Assembly: GCA_964538505.1 (NCBI GenBank)
Contig: CAZIDY010000002.1
Span: forward strand, 137,919-201,918
Direction of reading: 5' to 3'
DNA: 64,000 nucleotides
Origin: Zeimonas sp964538505
GTDB lineage: Bacteria > Pseudomonadota > Gammaproteobacteria > Burkholderiales > Burkholderiaceae_E
Below the pieces are notes generated by a model. It ran no database searches. It was not told where the DNA came from and was given only the letters and a program-made list of their open reading frames with translations. This document shows positions 17,625-25,539 of this stretch, piece by piece (the first letter of the stretch is position 1; each line of letters opens with the position of its first letter). Position numbers and translations under genes: made by a program.

Positions 17625-19013
17625 TCAGGCCCTCCGGATCGCGAAGCTCTTCACGTACTGCTCGGGCTTCGATGCATCGAACTCCCTGCCCATGATCGTG
17701 AAGCGCTTCGATGTGCCGTCCGGCGGCACCAGGCCGGCTTCCTTCATCCGCTTAGCCGCGTCGGTGGCGAGGAACACCTCGTTCGCGACCTTCCGGTAGT
17801 CGACGTCGCCCTCGAGCTGACCCCAGCGCTTCATCTGCGTCAGGATCCAGACGGCGAACGAGTGCCAGGGGAAGGGATCGAAGTCGATCCGGTTCGGATC
17901 CTTCTTCACGTTGCCCAGGCCGTCGGCGTAGGTGCCGGTGAGCACCTGCTCGACGACGGTCACCGGCTGGTTCAGGTAGCCGGCCGGCGCGATCGCCGCG
18001 GCGATCTCCTTGCGGTTCTCCGGCTTGTGCGCGTAGGCGGTCGCATCGACGATCGACTTGAGCAGCGCGGTGTAGGTGTTCGGCATCCGCTCCACGAACT
18101 CCCTGCTCGCGGCGAACGCGCAGCAGGGATGTCCGTCCCACAGTTCCTTCGTCAACAGGTGGATGAAGCCGACGCCGTCGTAGACCGCGCGCTGGTTGAA
18201 CGGATCAGGTCCCAGGAAGCCGTCGAGGTTGTCGGCACGCAGGTTGGCGACCATCTCCGCGGGGGGAACCGAACGGATCTGGATGTCCCGGTCGGGATCG
18301 AGACCCGCCTCCGCCAGGTAGTAGCGCAGCAGGTAGTTGTGCATCGAGTAGTCGAAGGGCACGGCGAACCGGAAGCCTTTCCACTGCTTCGGATCGCGCT
18401 TGTCCTTGTGCCGCATCGACAGCGTGATCGCCTGCCCGTTGATGTTCTCGACCGCCGGCATCGTGTAGGGGATGGCCGCCGATCCCACGCCGAGCGTGAT
18501 CGCCAGCGGCATCGGCGACAGCATGTGGGCGGCGTCGTATTCGTTGTTCAACGTCTTGTCGCGGATCAGCGCCCAGCCGGCCGTCTTCACCACCTCCACG
18601 TCGAGCCCGTGCTTCGCATAGAAGCCCATCGGATGCGCCATGATGATCGGCGTCGCGCAGGTGATCGGAATGAAGCCGACCTTGAGTTTCGTCTTCTCGA
18701 GCTTGCCAACGCCTTGCGCGAAGGCCTCCTTCGCCATGCCGAGCGGGAAGACGCTCGCGACCGCGGCGGCGGCGGTGCCGGCACCCACCGCGTTCAGGAA
18801 GCGACGTCGCATGCCGTCGTCGGGGAAGAGCGCACGCATCACCGCCTGCTCGACCGCACGACCGTACCGGTCGTCGATGCGTGCCGATGCGTCGGCATCG
18901 TTCGCGGCCACCATGGCCTGCGCATCGTGCGCCTGTTGCGATGCGTGCTGTCCGCAGCTGCAGCGCGAACGCAACCGGATCGAGGAGTCGAAGGGATTGG
19001 AGAAGATCGACAT
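17625..19013 (-). CDS. CmpA/NrtA-family substrate-binding protein, Tat-type
   Basis: A 462-residue solute-binding protein and the first gene of the cyanase operon. It begins with a 68-residue extension carrying a Cys/His cluster (SRCSCGQHASQQAH, near 16-29), then a twin-arginine-like signal MRRRFLNAVG near residue 68, followed by an Ala-rich hydrophobic stretch and an AQG cleavage-like site. The mature part shows KLKVGFIPITCATPIIMAH, the first strand of the NrtA/CmpA fold, and ends with FDASKPEQYVKSFAI. The late position of the Tat signal is notable; such extensions occur in related proteins. Cyanate is inferred as ligand from cynS. Confidence 0.85.
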   Translation of the reverse strand: MSIFSNPFDSSIRLRSRCSCGQHASQQAHDAQAMVAANDADASARIDDRYGRAVEQAVMRALFPDDGMRRRFLNAVGAGTAAAAVASVFPLGMAKEAFAQGVGKLEKTKLKVGFIPITCATPIIMAHPMGFYAKHGLDVEVVKTAGWALIRDKTLNNEYDAAHMLSPMPLAITLGVGSAAIPYTMPAVENINGQAITLSMRHKDKRDPKQWKGFRFAVPFDYSMHNYLLRYYLAEAGLDPDRDIQIRSVPPAEMVANLRADNLDGFLGPDPFNQRAVYDGVGFIHLLTKELWDGHPCCAFAASREFVERMPNTYTALLKSIVDATAYAHKPENRKEIAAAIAPAGYLNQPVTVVEQVLTGTYADGLGNVKKDPNRIDFDPFPWHSFAVWILTQMKRWGQLEGDVDYRKVANEVFLATDAAKRMKEAGLVPPDGTSKRFTIMGREFDASKPEQYVKSFAIRRA

Positions 19014-19276
19014 GCCGCTTGCCTCCGTTGGGATACGCAGCAGTCGACGCAGTATTCGTGCCAGCAGCGCGATCGCCGGTCGTTCGGAGGAAGCGTGGCG
19101 TGCGACTCACCGGCGTGATGCGCGCATGCACCATCGAGGTCCGCGAGCACGCACCGCTCGGCGGCGATTCGCGCACCAGGTCGGAGCGCCTGTCGGAATC
19201 GGTGCACCCTTCCCGGTTGCCCGGCGAGTGCTTGGTCCGGGCGACAGAGCGTCGCCCGGATCCCGAACTTCAGAGC

Positions 19277-19645
19277 CTAGAACGACAGCGTCGCCGCCCC
19301 GCTCAGGATGCGCTCGTGCATCACGCTGGCACCGCTGATCACGACGCCGTCGAGCAGGTCGCTCTGCTCGTAGCCGCGGCTCTTCACGCAGGGCATGCAG
19401 GCCCAGATCGTGCCGCCGCGCGACTGGAAGCTGCGGATCATCTCGGCCAGCGGCTCGAGCGGCGGGACGTGGGTGGTGTCCGCGGCGCCCTTGCGCACGA
19501 GGTCGACGCCGCTGCTGGTGAGGAAGAGCGAAACCTTCAGCCCGGAGGTCATGCCGCCAAGGGCGATCGTCAGCCCGACCGAGGACAGCTCGTGGTCGAT
19601 GCCGTGCGTGATCATGCAGACCAGTTCGCGGGTGTCATTCGCCAT
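19277..19645 (-). CDS. DsrE/DsrF-family protein
   Basis: A 122-residue protein with the DsrE-like alpha/beta fold: VCMITHGIDHELSSVGLTIA at the start, a helix after LGGMTSGLKVSLFLTSSGV, and ACMPCVKSRGY with two Cys residues near 83-86. DsrE-family proteins carry or relay sulfur on a conserved Cys, or serve as subunits of sulfur-transfer complexes. No tusBC or dsr neighbours are present. It is on the same strand as the cyanase operon with a 263-bp gap and may be separately transcribed. A role in sulfur transfer is a family-level guess. Confidence 0.75.
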   Translation of the reverse strand: MANDTRELVCMITHGIDHELSSVGLTIALGGMTSGLKVSLFLTSSGVDLVRKGAADTTHVPPLEPLAEMIRSFQSRGGTIWACMPCVKSRGYEQSDLLDGVVISGASVMHERILSGAATLSF

Positions 19646-19732
19646 GTCGAGACTCCTTGATCGAAGCAGGCCGTTCGAGTTCGAGCTCTGTCCGCGATGC
19701 CAGGGCAGCGCGGACGCTGGAAGATGAACAGG

Positions 19733-20497
19733 TCAGCGCGGCGCCATCCGGATCGCGCCGTCGAGGCGGATCGTCTCCCCGTTGAGCATCACGTTCTCGA
19801 AGATCTGCGAGACGAGCTGCGAATATTCCTCGGGGCGACCCAGCCGCGAAGGGAAGGGCACCTGGCGACCGAGCGAGTCCTGTACGTCCTTCGGCAGGCT
19901 GTCCATCAGCGGCGTCAGGAACAGGCCGGGCGCGATCGTGACGACACGCACGCCGTCGCGCGAGAGGTCGCGGGCGATCGGCAGCGTCATGCCGACGATG
20001 CCGCCCTTGGATGCCGCGTACGCCGCCTGCCCGATCTGGCCGTCGAAGGCGGCGACCGACGCGGTATTGACGATGACGCCGCGCTCGCCTTCGTCGTTCG
20101 GTTCGTTGCGCACCATCGCGGTGGCGGCGACGCGGATCATGTTGAAGGTGCCGATCAGGTTGACGGTGATCACCTTCGTGAACACGTCGAGCTTGTGCGG
20201 GCCGTCCTTGCCGACGGTCTTCGCTGCCGGCCCGATGCCCGCGCAGTTGACGAGGCCGACGAGCTTGCCCATCGAGCCCGCGGCGTCGACCGCCGCCTGC
20301 GCGTCGGCCTCGGCCGAGACGTCGCAGCGCACGAAGCGCGCGGCGGAGCCGAGTTCGCCGACGAACTGTTTGCCGAGTGATTCGTTCAGGTCGGCGACGA
20401 CCACTTTCGCCTCGCCAGCGACGAGCCGTCGTGCGGTGGCTGCACCGAGCCCCGACGCGCCTCCGGTGACGAGCACCACGTTGTTCGCGATCTGCAT
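19733..20497 (-). CDS. short-chain dehydrogenase, type II 3-hydroxyacyl-CoA dehydrogenase-like
   Basis: A 254-residue NAD(P)-dependent Rossmann enzyme. The cofactor motif VTGGASGLGAATARRL is at residues 9-24, Asp in VVVADLNES suggests NAD preference, NCAGIG near 84, catalytic Ser in VNTASVAAFDGQIGQ and Tyr/Lys in AAYAASKGG. The whole protein closely resembles 2-methyl-3-hydroxybutyryl-CoA / 3-hydroxyacyl-CoA dehydrogenase type 2 (HSD10-like), including FPSRLGRPEEY near the C-terminus. That would place it in branched-chain or fatty-acid beta-oxidation. No other beta-oxidation gene is adjacent. Confidence 0.85.
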   Translation of the reverse strand: MQIANNVVLVTGGASGLGAATARRLVAGEAKVVVADLNESLGKQFVGELGSAARFVRCDVSAEADAQAAVDAAGSMGKLVGLVNCAGIGPAAKTVGKDGPHKLDVFTKVITVNLIGTFNMIRVAATAMVRNEPNDEGERGVIVNTASVAAFDGQIGQAAYAASKGGIVGMTLPIARDLSRDGVRVVTIAPGLFLTPLMDSLPKDVQDSLGRQVPFPSRLGRPEEYSQLVSQIFENVMLNGETIRLDGAIRMAPR

Positions 20498-20646
20498 TCG
20501 ATCCTCCTTCGATGAACTGTGTCGCGGATTACAACACAGGCGCCCGATGGAAATGCCGGGCGGGTAGGGATACCGTATCAGCTTCGCGCGTCTGCTCGCA
20601 CCCGGTGCCGGGCTTCGGTTACCGTTCGCGAAAGCGAGGCCGCGGA

Positions 20647-21345
20647 ATGCCGCGGAGCGACACGAAGATGGATGGTCTTCTCCAGTACTGGCGCGTGCTG
20701 GTTCGCAGCGACGACTCCCTGCCGCTGTTCGAGGCGGCGCTCGCGATCGCGCAGGACGAATACCCGCAGCTGTCGATGCCCGACGTGCTCGCGCGCGTCG
20801 ACGGCTTCGCGCTCGCGCTGCGACGTCGTGTCTCGAAGCTGCGTCAACCGATCGCCCGCATCGATGCGCTGCGCGAGCATTTCGCCGACGAGCTCGGCTT
20901 TCGCGGCAACGCGAACGACTTTCACGATCCCGAGAACAGCTACCTGAACCGCGTGATCGAGCGTCGGCTCGGCATTCCGATCAGCCTGGCCGTGCTCTAT
21001 CTCGAACTCGCCGAGCAGGCCGGCGTGCAGGCCTGCGGCGTCGGCTTTCCGGGACACTTTCTCGTGCGGCACGACGTGGCCGGGCGCAGCGTGATCGTCG
21101 ACGTGTTCGCCGGCGCGCGCGTGCTCACGCACGACGACCTCGAGTACCGGCTGCTTCCGTACGCGTCGGGCGACCGTCGCGAGGCGAGCCGCATGCTCGC
21201 CACGGTGCTGCCGGCGGCGAGCCGGCGCGAGATCCTCGCGCGGATGCTGCGCAATCTGCGGGCGATCCACGGCGAGCAGGGCGACCTGCGCCGGCTGCGC
21301 GCGGTCGAGCGTCGCCTGGCGGTGCTGGAGGAAACGGCGAGCTGA
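20647..21345 (+). CDS. SirB1/transglutaminase-like family protein
   Basis: A 232-residue protein starting at ATG 20647 (a second ATG at 20668 is possible); earlier in-frame codons look non-coding. The core matches the SirB1 N-terminal (transglutaminase-like) family: LREHFADELGFRGNANDFHD, NSYLNRVIERRLGIPISLAV and GVGFPGHFLVRHD, with conserved Asn, Gly and His. The role of these proteins is not firmly known. The C-terminal ~50 residues are helical with many Arg residues and may form a TPR-like hairpin. It converges on hppA, with a double hairpin between them. Confidence 0.8.
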   Translation: MPRSDTKMDGLLQYWRVLVRSDDSLPLFEAALAIAQDEYPQLSMPDVLARVDGFALALRRRVSKLRQPIARIDALREHFADELGFRGNANDFHDPENSYLNRVIERRLGIPISLAVLYLELAEQAGVQACGVGFPGHFLVRHDVAGRSVIVDVFAGARVLTHDDLEYRLLPYASGDRREASRMLATVLPAASRREILARMLRNLRAIHGEQGDLRRLRAVERRLAVLEETAS

Positions 21346-21391
21346 GCGCCGGATGGGCGTCGGTGCGCCGCATCCCGCGGGCGCCGACCGC

Positions 21392-21444
21392 GGACCGGCG
21401 CGATGCCGGTCCGTTCATCGTCGGGACCGGCATTGCGCCGGTCC
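21392..21444. terminator. tandem twin hairpins between convergent genes
   Basis: Two near-identical stems with 8-bp arms follow each other: GGACCGGC-GCGAT-GCCGGTCC (21392-21412) and GGACCGGC-ATTGC-GCCGGTCC (21424-21444). They lie between the stop of the SirB1-like gene and the stop of hppA and probably terminate both. No U-run follows, so Rho or the stems alone must suffice. Confidence 0.6.
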
Positions 21445-21455
21445 GGTCTACTTCG

Positions 21456-23543
21456 TTACTGCGCCCAGATCACCGCGATCAGCGGCACGATCAGCAGCGC
21501 GACGATGTTGATGATCTTGATCAGCGGGTTCACCGCGGGGCCGGCCGTGTCCTTGTAGGGGTCGCCGACGGTGTCGCCGGTTACGGCGGCCTTGTGCGCA
21601 TCGGAGCCCTTGCCGCCGTGGTTGCCGTCCTCGATGTACTTCTTCGCGTTGTCCCAGGCGCCGCCGCCCGTGCACATCGAGATCGCGACGAAGAGGCCGG
21701 TGACGATCGTGCCCATCAGCACGCCGCCCAATGCTTCCGGCCCGAGCAGCAGGCCGACCAGCACCGGCACGACGACCGGCAGCAGCGACGGGATCATCAT
21801 CTCCTTGATCGCCGAGCCGGTGAGCAGGTCGACCGCGCGCGAGTAGTCGGGCTTGGCCGTTCCTTCCATGATGCCCTTGATCTCGCGGAACTGGCGACGC
21901 ACCTCCTCGACCACCGAGCCGGCGGCACGGCCGACCGCTTCCATCGCCATCGCGCCGAACAGGTACGGGATCAGGCCGCCGATGATCAGGCCGACGATCA
22001 CCATGTGGTTCGACAGGTCGAAGTTCGCGACGATGTTCACCGACTCGAGCGCGTGCGTGTAGTCGGCAAAGAGCACGAGCGCGGCCAGGCCCGCCGAGCC
22101 GATCGCGTAGCCCTTGGTGACCGCCTTGGTCGTGTTGCCGACCGCGTCGAGCGGGTCGGTGATGTTGCGCACCGACTCGGGCATGTTCGCCATTTCCGCG
22201 ATGCCGCCGGCGTTGTCGGTGATCGGCCCGTAGGCGTCGAGCGCGACGATGATCCCGGCCATCGACAGCATCGAGGTGGCTGCCACGGCGATGCCGTACA
22301 GGCCGCCCAGCCAGTACGACGAGATGATCGCGGCGCAGACGAACAGCACCGGCCAGGCGGTCGACTTCATCGACACGGCGATGCCGGCGATGATGTTCGT
22401 CGCGTGTCCGGTCGTCGACGCCTGCGCGACGTATCGAACCGGCTTGTAGTCGGTGCCCGTGTAGTACTCGGTGATCCAGACGATCAGCCCGGTGAGCACC
22501 ATGCCGACGACGACGCACAGCCAGAGATTCAGCACCGAGGTGCCGACGCCGGACAGATCGCTGCCGGCGAACATCCAGGCGGTGATCGGGTACGCGAGCA
22601 CGGTGGCGATCAGGCCTGCCCAGATCAGCCCCTTGTACAGCGCGCCCATCACGTTCGTCTGGCCGGGTGTGGCCTTGACGAACATCGCGCCGATGATCGA
22701 CGCAATGATCGACAGGCCGCCGAGTGCGAGCGGATAGACGACCGCCTGCGCCTCGGCGCCCTTGATCATCAGCGAGCCGAGCAGCATCGTGGCGATCAGC
22801 GTGACGGCGTAGGTTTCGAACAGGTCGGCCGCCATGCCTGCGCAGTCGCCGACGTTGTCGCCGACGTTGTCGGCGATCACCGCCGGGTTGCGCGGGTCGT
22901 CCTCGGGGATGCCTGCCTCGACCTTGCCGACGAGGTCGGCGCCGACGTCGGCGCCCTTCGTGAAGATGCCGCCGCCCAGTCGCGCGAAGATCGAGATCAG
23001 CGACGAGCCGAAGGCGAGCCCGATCAGCGGCCGGATGACGTCGTGCAGCGAGACGACGGTGCCCAGGCCGTGCGGCGCCGAGGCGACGAGCACGCCGTAG
23101 TAGCCGGCGACGCCGAGCAGGCCGAGGCCGACGACGAGCATGCCGGTGATCGCGCCGCCGCGGAACGCCACCGCGAGCGCCTCACCGAGGCCCTGCGTGG
23201 CCGCCTGCGCGGTGCGCACGTTCGCGCGCACAGAGACGTTCATGCCGATGTAGCCGGCCGCGCCCGAGAGGATCGCGCCGATTGCGAAGCCGATCGCCGT
23301 GGGCAGACCGAGCCCCGGCACCAGCCAGATGACGATGAAGAGGACGACGCCGACGACTGCGATCGTGCGGTACTGCCGGTTCAGGTACGCCTTCGCGCCC
23401 TGCTGGATCGCCGCGGCGATCTCCTGCATCCGTGCGTTGCCCGCGTCCAGCGACAGGATCCAGCGGCTCGATGCGATGCCGTAGATCACTGCCGCCAAAC
23501 CGCAGGCCAGAGCGAGCCACAGGCCCGCCGAGGTAGCCGTCAT
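21456..23543 (-). CDS. hppA: membrane proton-pumping pyrophosphatase, K+-independent type
   Basis: A 695-residue integral membrane enzyme with about 16 helices that couples pyrophosphate hydrolysis to proton export. Catalytic acidic motifs are visible: KGADVGADLVGKVEAGIPED (near 235-255) and DNVGDNVGDCAGMAADLFE (near 277). The ion-dependence motif reads GNTTKAVTKG; Lys in this place marks the K+-independent subfamily, where the K+-dependent enzymes have Ala. It should therefore pump H+ without potassium. The enzyme saves ATP-linked energy under stress or low light/energy. The gene is monocistronic by its spacing. Confidence 0.95.
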   Translation of the reverse strand: MTATSAGLWLALACGLAAVIYGIASSRWILSLDAGNARMQEIAAAIQQGAKAYLNRQYRTIAVVGVVLFIVIWLVPGLGLPTAIGFAIGAILSGAAGYIGMNVSVRANVRTAQAATQGLGEALAVAFRGGAITGMLVVGLGLLGVAGYYGVLVASAPHGLGTVVSLHDVIRPLIGLAFGSSLISIFARLGGGIFTKGADVGADLVGKVEAGIPEDDPRNPAVIADNVGDNVGDCAGMAADLFETYAVTLIATMLLGSLMIKGAEAQAVVYPLALGGLSIIASIIGAMFVKATPGQTNVMGALYKGLIWAGLIATVLAYPITAWMFAGSDLSGVGTSVLNLWLCVVVGMVLTGLIVWITEYYTGTDYKPVRYVAQASTTGHATNIIAGIAVSMKSTAWPVLFVCAAIISSYWLGGLYGIAVAATSMLSMAGIIVALDAYGPITDNAGGIAEMANMPESVRNITDPLDAVGNTTKAVTKGYAIGSAGLAALVLFADYTHALESVNIVANFDLSNHMVIVGLIIGGLIPYLFGAMAMEAVGRAAGSVVEEVRRQFREIKGIMEGTAKPDYSRAVDLLTGSAIKEMMIPSLLPVVVPVLVGLLLGPEALGGVLMGTIVTGLFVAISMCTGGGAWDNAKKYIEDGNHGGKGSDAHKAAVTGDTVGDPYKDTAGPAVNPLIKIINIVALLIVPLIAVIWAQ

Positions 23544-23624
23544 GAGTGGACCTCCATCCGATACCGGTTGTGATGTGAAGAACTGAAAGAGAAGGGAAGC
23601 GCCGAGATGCAGGGCGCCGGGAGT

Positions 23625-24278
23625 TTACTGGAGCGCGGCGAATACACGGGCGGTGATTTCATCGACGCTGCCCACGCCGGACACCTTCCGGAGCCGCGGA
23701 GCAGCCCCGTTGCCGCTTTGCTCCCAGGCCGCGTAGTAGTCGACGAGCGGGCGCGTCTGCGCGTGATAGACGGACAGGCGCTTGCGCACCGTTTCCTCGC
23801 GATCGTCGTCGCGCTGGATGAGGTCTTCGCCGGTGACGTCGTCCTTGCCGGCGGTTTTCGGCGGGTTGAACCGGACGTGGTAGGTGCGGCCGCTGGCGGC
23901 ATGCACGCGCCGTCCGCTCATGCGATCGATGATGTCGGAGTCGGGCACGTCGATCTCGAGCACGTAGTCGAGGCTCACGCCGGCTTTCTTCATTGCGTCG
24001 GCCTGCGGGATCGTGCGCGGGAAGCCGTCGAACAGGTAGCCGTTGGCGCAGTCGGGCTCGCGCAACCGCTCCTCGACGAGGCCGATGATGATGTCGTCGG
24101 ACACGAGTGCGCCTGCGTCCATCACCTTCTTCGCGGCGAGTCCGAGCGCAGTGCCGGCCTTGACCGCGGCGCGCAGCATGTCTCCGGTGGAGATCTGCGG
24201 AATGCCGTACTTCTTCGTGATGAACGCGGCCTGCGTGCCTTTGCCCGCTCCGGGCGCGCCAAGAAGAATCAGACGCAT
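23625..24278 (-). CDS. adk: adenylate kinase
   Basis: Interconverts ATP + AMP and 2 ADP. The 217-residue protein is the long form: P loop GAPGAGKGTQ (7-16), AMP-binding STGDMLRAAV, GFPRTIPQADAM and a full LID domain (about 120-160) lacking the four zinc-binding Cys residues (GRRVHAASGRTYHVRFNPP). Gene order exbB-exbD-lpxK-trm112-kdsB-adk is the usual betaproteobacterial arrangement. A 152-bp gap separates it from kdsB, enough for its own promoter. Confidence 0.97.
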   Translation of the reverse strand: MRLILLGAPGAGKGTQAAFITKKYGIPQISTGDMLRAAVKAGTALGLAAKKVMDAGALVSDDIIIGLVEERLREPDCANGYLFDGFPRTIPQADAMKKAGVSLDYVLEIDVPDSDIIDRMSGRRVHAASGRTYHVRFNPPKTAGKDDVTGEDLIQRDDDREETVRKRLSVYHAQTRPLVDYYAAWEQSGNGAAPRLRKVSGVGSVDEITARVFAALQ

Positions 24279-24430
24279 GTTGTGCCTGCCGCCCGCAAAG
24301 CCTGCAAGCGTACCGGGAAATCCCGTAGCCGGTCAATTCGTGCCGTTGCGGGAACGACGCTTGCGCCTTTTCGCGGAACGACGTACGCAGGGAAGTGCGC
24401 GCGTTGCTCGCACCGGCAGCCGCATGCGCT

Positions 24431-25294
24431 TCAGCGCAGCGGGCGCTTCCAGTGTGCCCGTACGCGCTCGAGGTCGGCCGGCGTGTCGACGCCGCCTTCG
24501 CCGGCGTGCGGCGTCAGGTGCACTGCGATGCGGTGACCGTGCCACAGCGCGCGCATCTGCTCGAGCGACTCGATCGCCTCGAGCGGCGACGGCGGCAGCG
24601 ACGCGTGCACGCGCAGGTACGAGACGCGATACGCGTACAGGCCGATGTGCCGCAGCGGCCGCTGCGCGTCGAGCTCCGCGGGAAGCGATGCCGGCAGCTG
24701 CGCCGGGAAGCCGCGCATCGCGTCGCGTGCGAAGGGCACCGGCGCCCGCGTGAAGCACAGTGCGCGTTGTGCACGGTCGCAGACGAGCTTGACGACGTTC
24801 GGGTCGAGCCAGGCGGCCACGTCGTCGATCGGGTGTGCGGCGGTGGCGATCGCGCAGTCGGGCGATTCGGCCAGCCGTTGCGCGACGGCTCGAACGAGCA
24901 GCGGATCGATCAGCGGCTCGTCGCCCTGGACGTTGACGACGATGCGCTCGTCTTCGAGGCCGAGCAGGGCAGCCGCCTCGGCGAGTCGGTCCGTGCCGGA
25001 CGGGTGATCGGTGCGAGTGGCGATTGCTTCGAAGCCCGCCGCCCGCACAGCCTCGATGATGCGCGGCGAGTCGGTGGCGACGGCGACACGCGTCGCGCCT
25101 GCCGCCCGTGCGCGCTCGGCCACGCGCACGACCATCGGTTGCCCGCCGATGTCGGCGAGCGGCTTGTCGGGCAGCCGGGTCGATGCGAGCCGCGCCGGGA
25201 TCAGCGCGACGAAGCCGGCGTCGGGCACAGGCTCTTTCGTTGCTCCGGGCACAGGCCCTTCGGTCGCTCCGGGCACGGGCCCTCCGGTCGTCAC
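24431..25294 (-). CDS. kdsB: CMP-KDO synthetase (3-deoxy-manno-octulosonate cytidylyltransferase)
   Basis: Activates KDO with CTP for lipopolysaccharide inner-core synthesis. The core begins with FVALIPARLASTRLPDKPLA and includes VNVQGDEPLIDP and HIGLYAYRVSYL. A GTG at 25294 overlapping the trm112 stop (GTGA) is the best start; it yields 287 residues, but the first 26 form three 8-residue repeats of the type TxGPVPGA encoded by 24-bp tandem DNA repeats (25217-25288). This N-terminal addition is not typical of KdsB. A later start is not available before the conserved FVALIPAR segment except through non-ATG codons. Confidence 0.9.
   Translation of the reverse strand: MTTGGPVPGATEGPVPGATKEPVPDAGFVALIPARLASTRLPDKPLADIGGQPMVVRVAERARAAGATRVAVATDSPRIIEAVRAAGFEAIATRTDHPSGTDRLAEAAALLGLEDERIVVNVQGDEPLIDPLLVRAVAQRLAESPDCAIATAAHPIDDVAAWLDPNVVKLVCDRAQRALCFTRAPVPFARDAMRGFPAQLPASLPAELDAQRPLRHIGLYAYRVSYLRVHASLPPSPLEAIESLEQMRALWHGHRIAVHLTPHAGEGGVDTPADLERVRAHWKRPLR
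25217..25288 (-). repeat. three 24-bp tandem repeats at the kdsB 5' end
   Basis: Three consecutive 24-bp units encode TGGPVPGA, TEGPVPGA and TKEPVPDA in frame with kdsB. Such period-24 repeats can change copy number by slippage without breaking the frame. Confidence 0.7.
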
Positions 25295-25539
25295 GGCTCG
25301 ATCGAGCCGGGATCGGGAAGCGGCGGCGGTGGCCGGTCGCCCGGATCGGGCTCGATCCGGCGAGCTTCGCTTTCGAGCATCACCGGAATGCCGTCGCGCA
25401 CCGGGTACGCGAGGCGGTCGGCGCTGCACATCAGCTCGGCGTCGAAGGGTGTGCCGTCAGCCGAGCGGCCGCCCGGCAGTCGCTTCAGCGGGCCCTTGCA
25501 CAGCGGGCAAACGAGGATTTCGAGCAGGCGTGCGTCCAT
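25291..25539 (-). CDS. Trm112/YcaR-family small protein
   Basis: An 82-residue protein of the Trm112 family. It starts LLEILVCPLCKGPLKRLP, with a CPLC pair, and contains LMCSADRLAYPVRDGIPVML; only three Cys residues are visible, so a complete four-Cys zinc site is not present. The C-terminal 20 residues are Pro/Asp-rich. Members are small cofactors of methyltransferases in eukaryotes and archaea; the bacterial role is not settled. It overlaps the end of lpxK by 83 nt and the kdsB start by 4 nt. Confidence 0.88.
   Translation of the reverse strand: MDARLLEILVCPLCKGPLKRLPGGRSADGTPFDAELMCSADRLAYPVRDGIPVMLESEARRIEPDPGDRPPPPLPDPGSIEP

Noticed and set aside
21363..23573. 736-codon plus-strand open frame opposite hppA
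   Set aside because: Antisense shadow; His/Asp/Arg-rich without domain features, while hppA on the minus strand has all family motifs.
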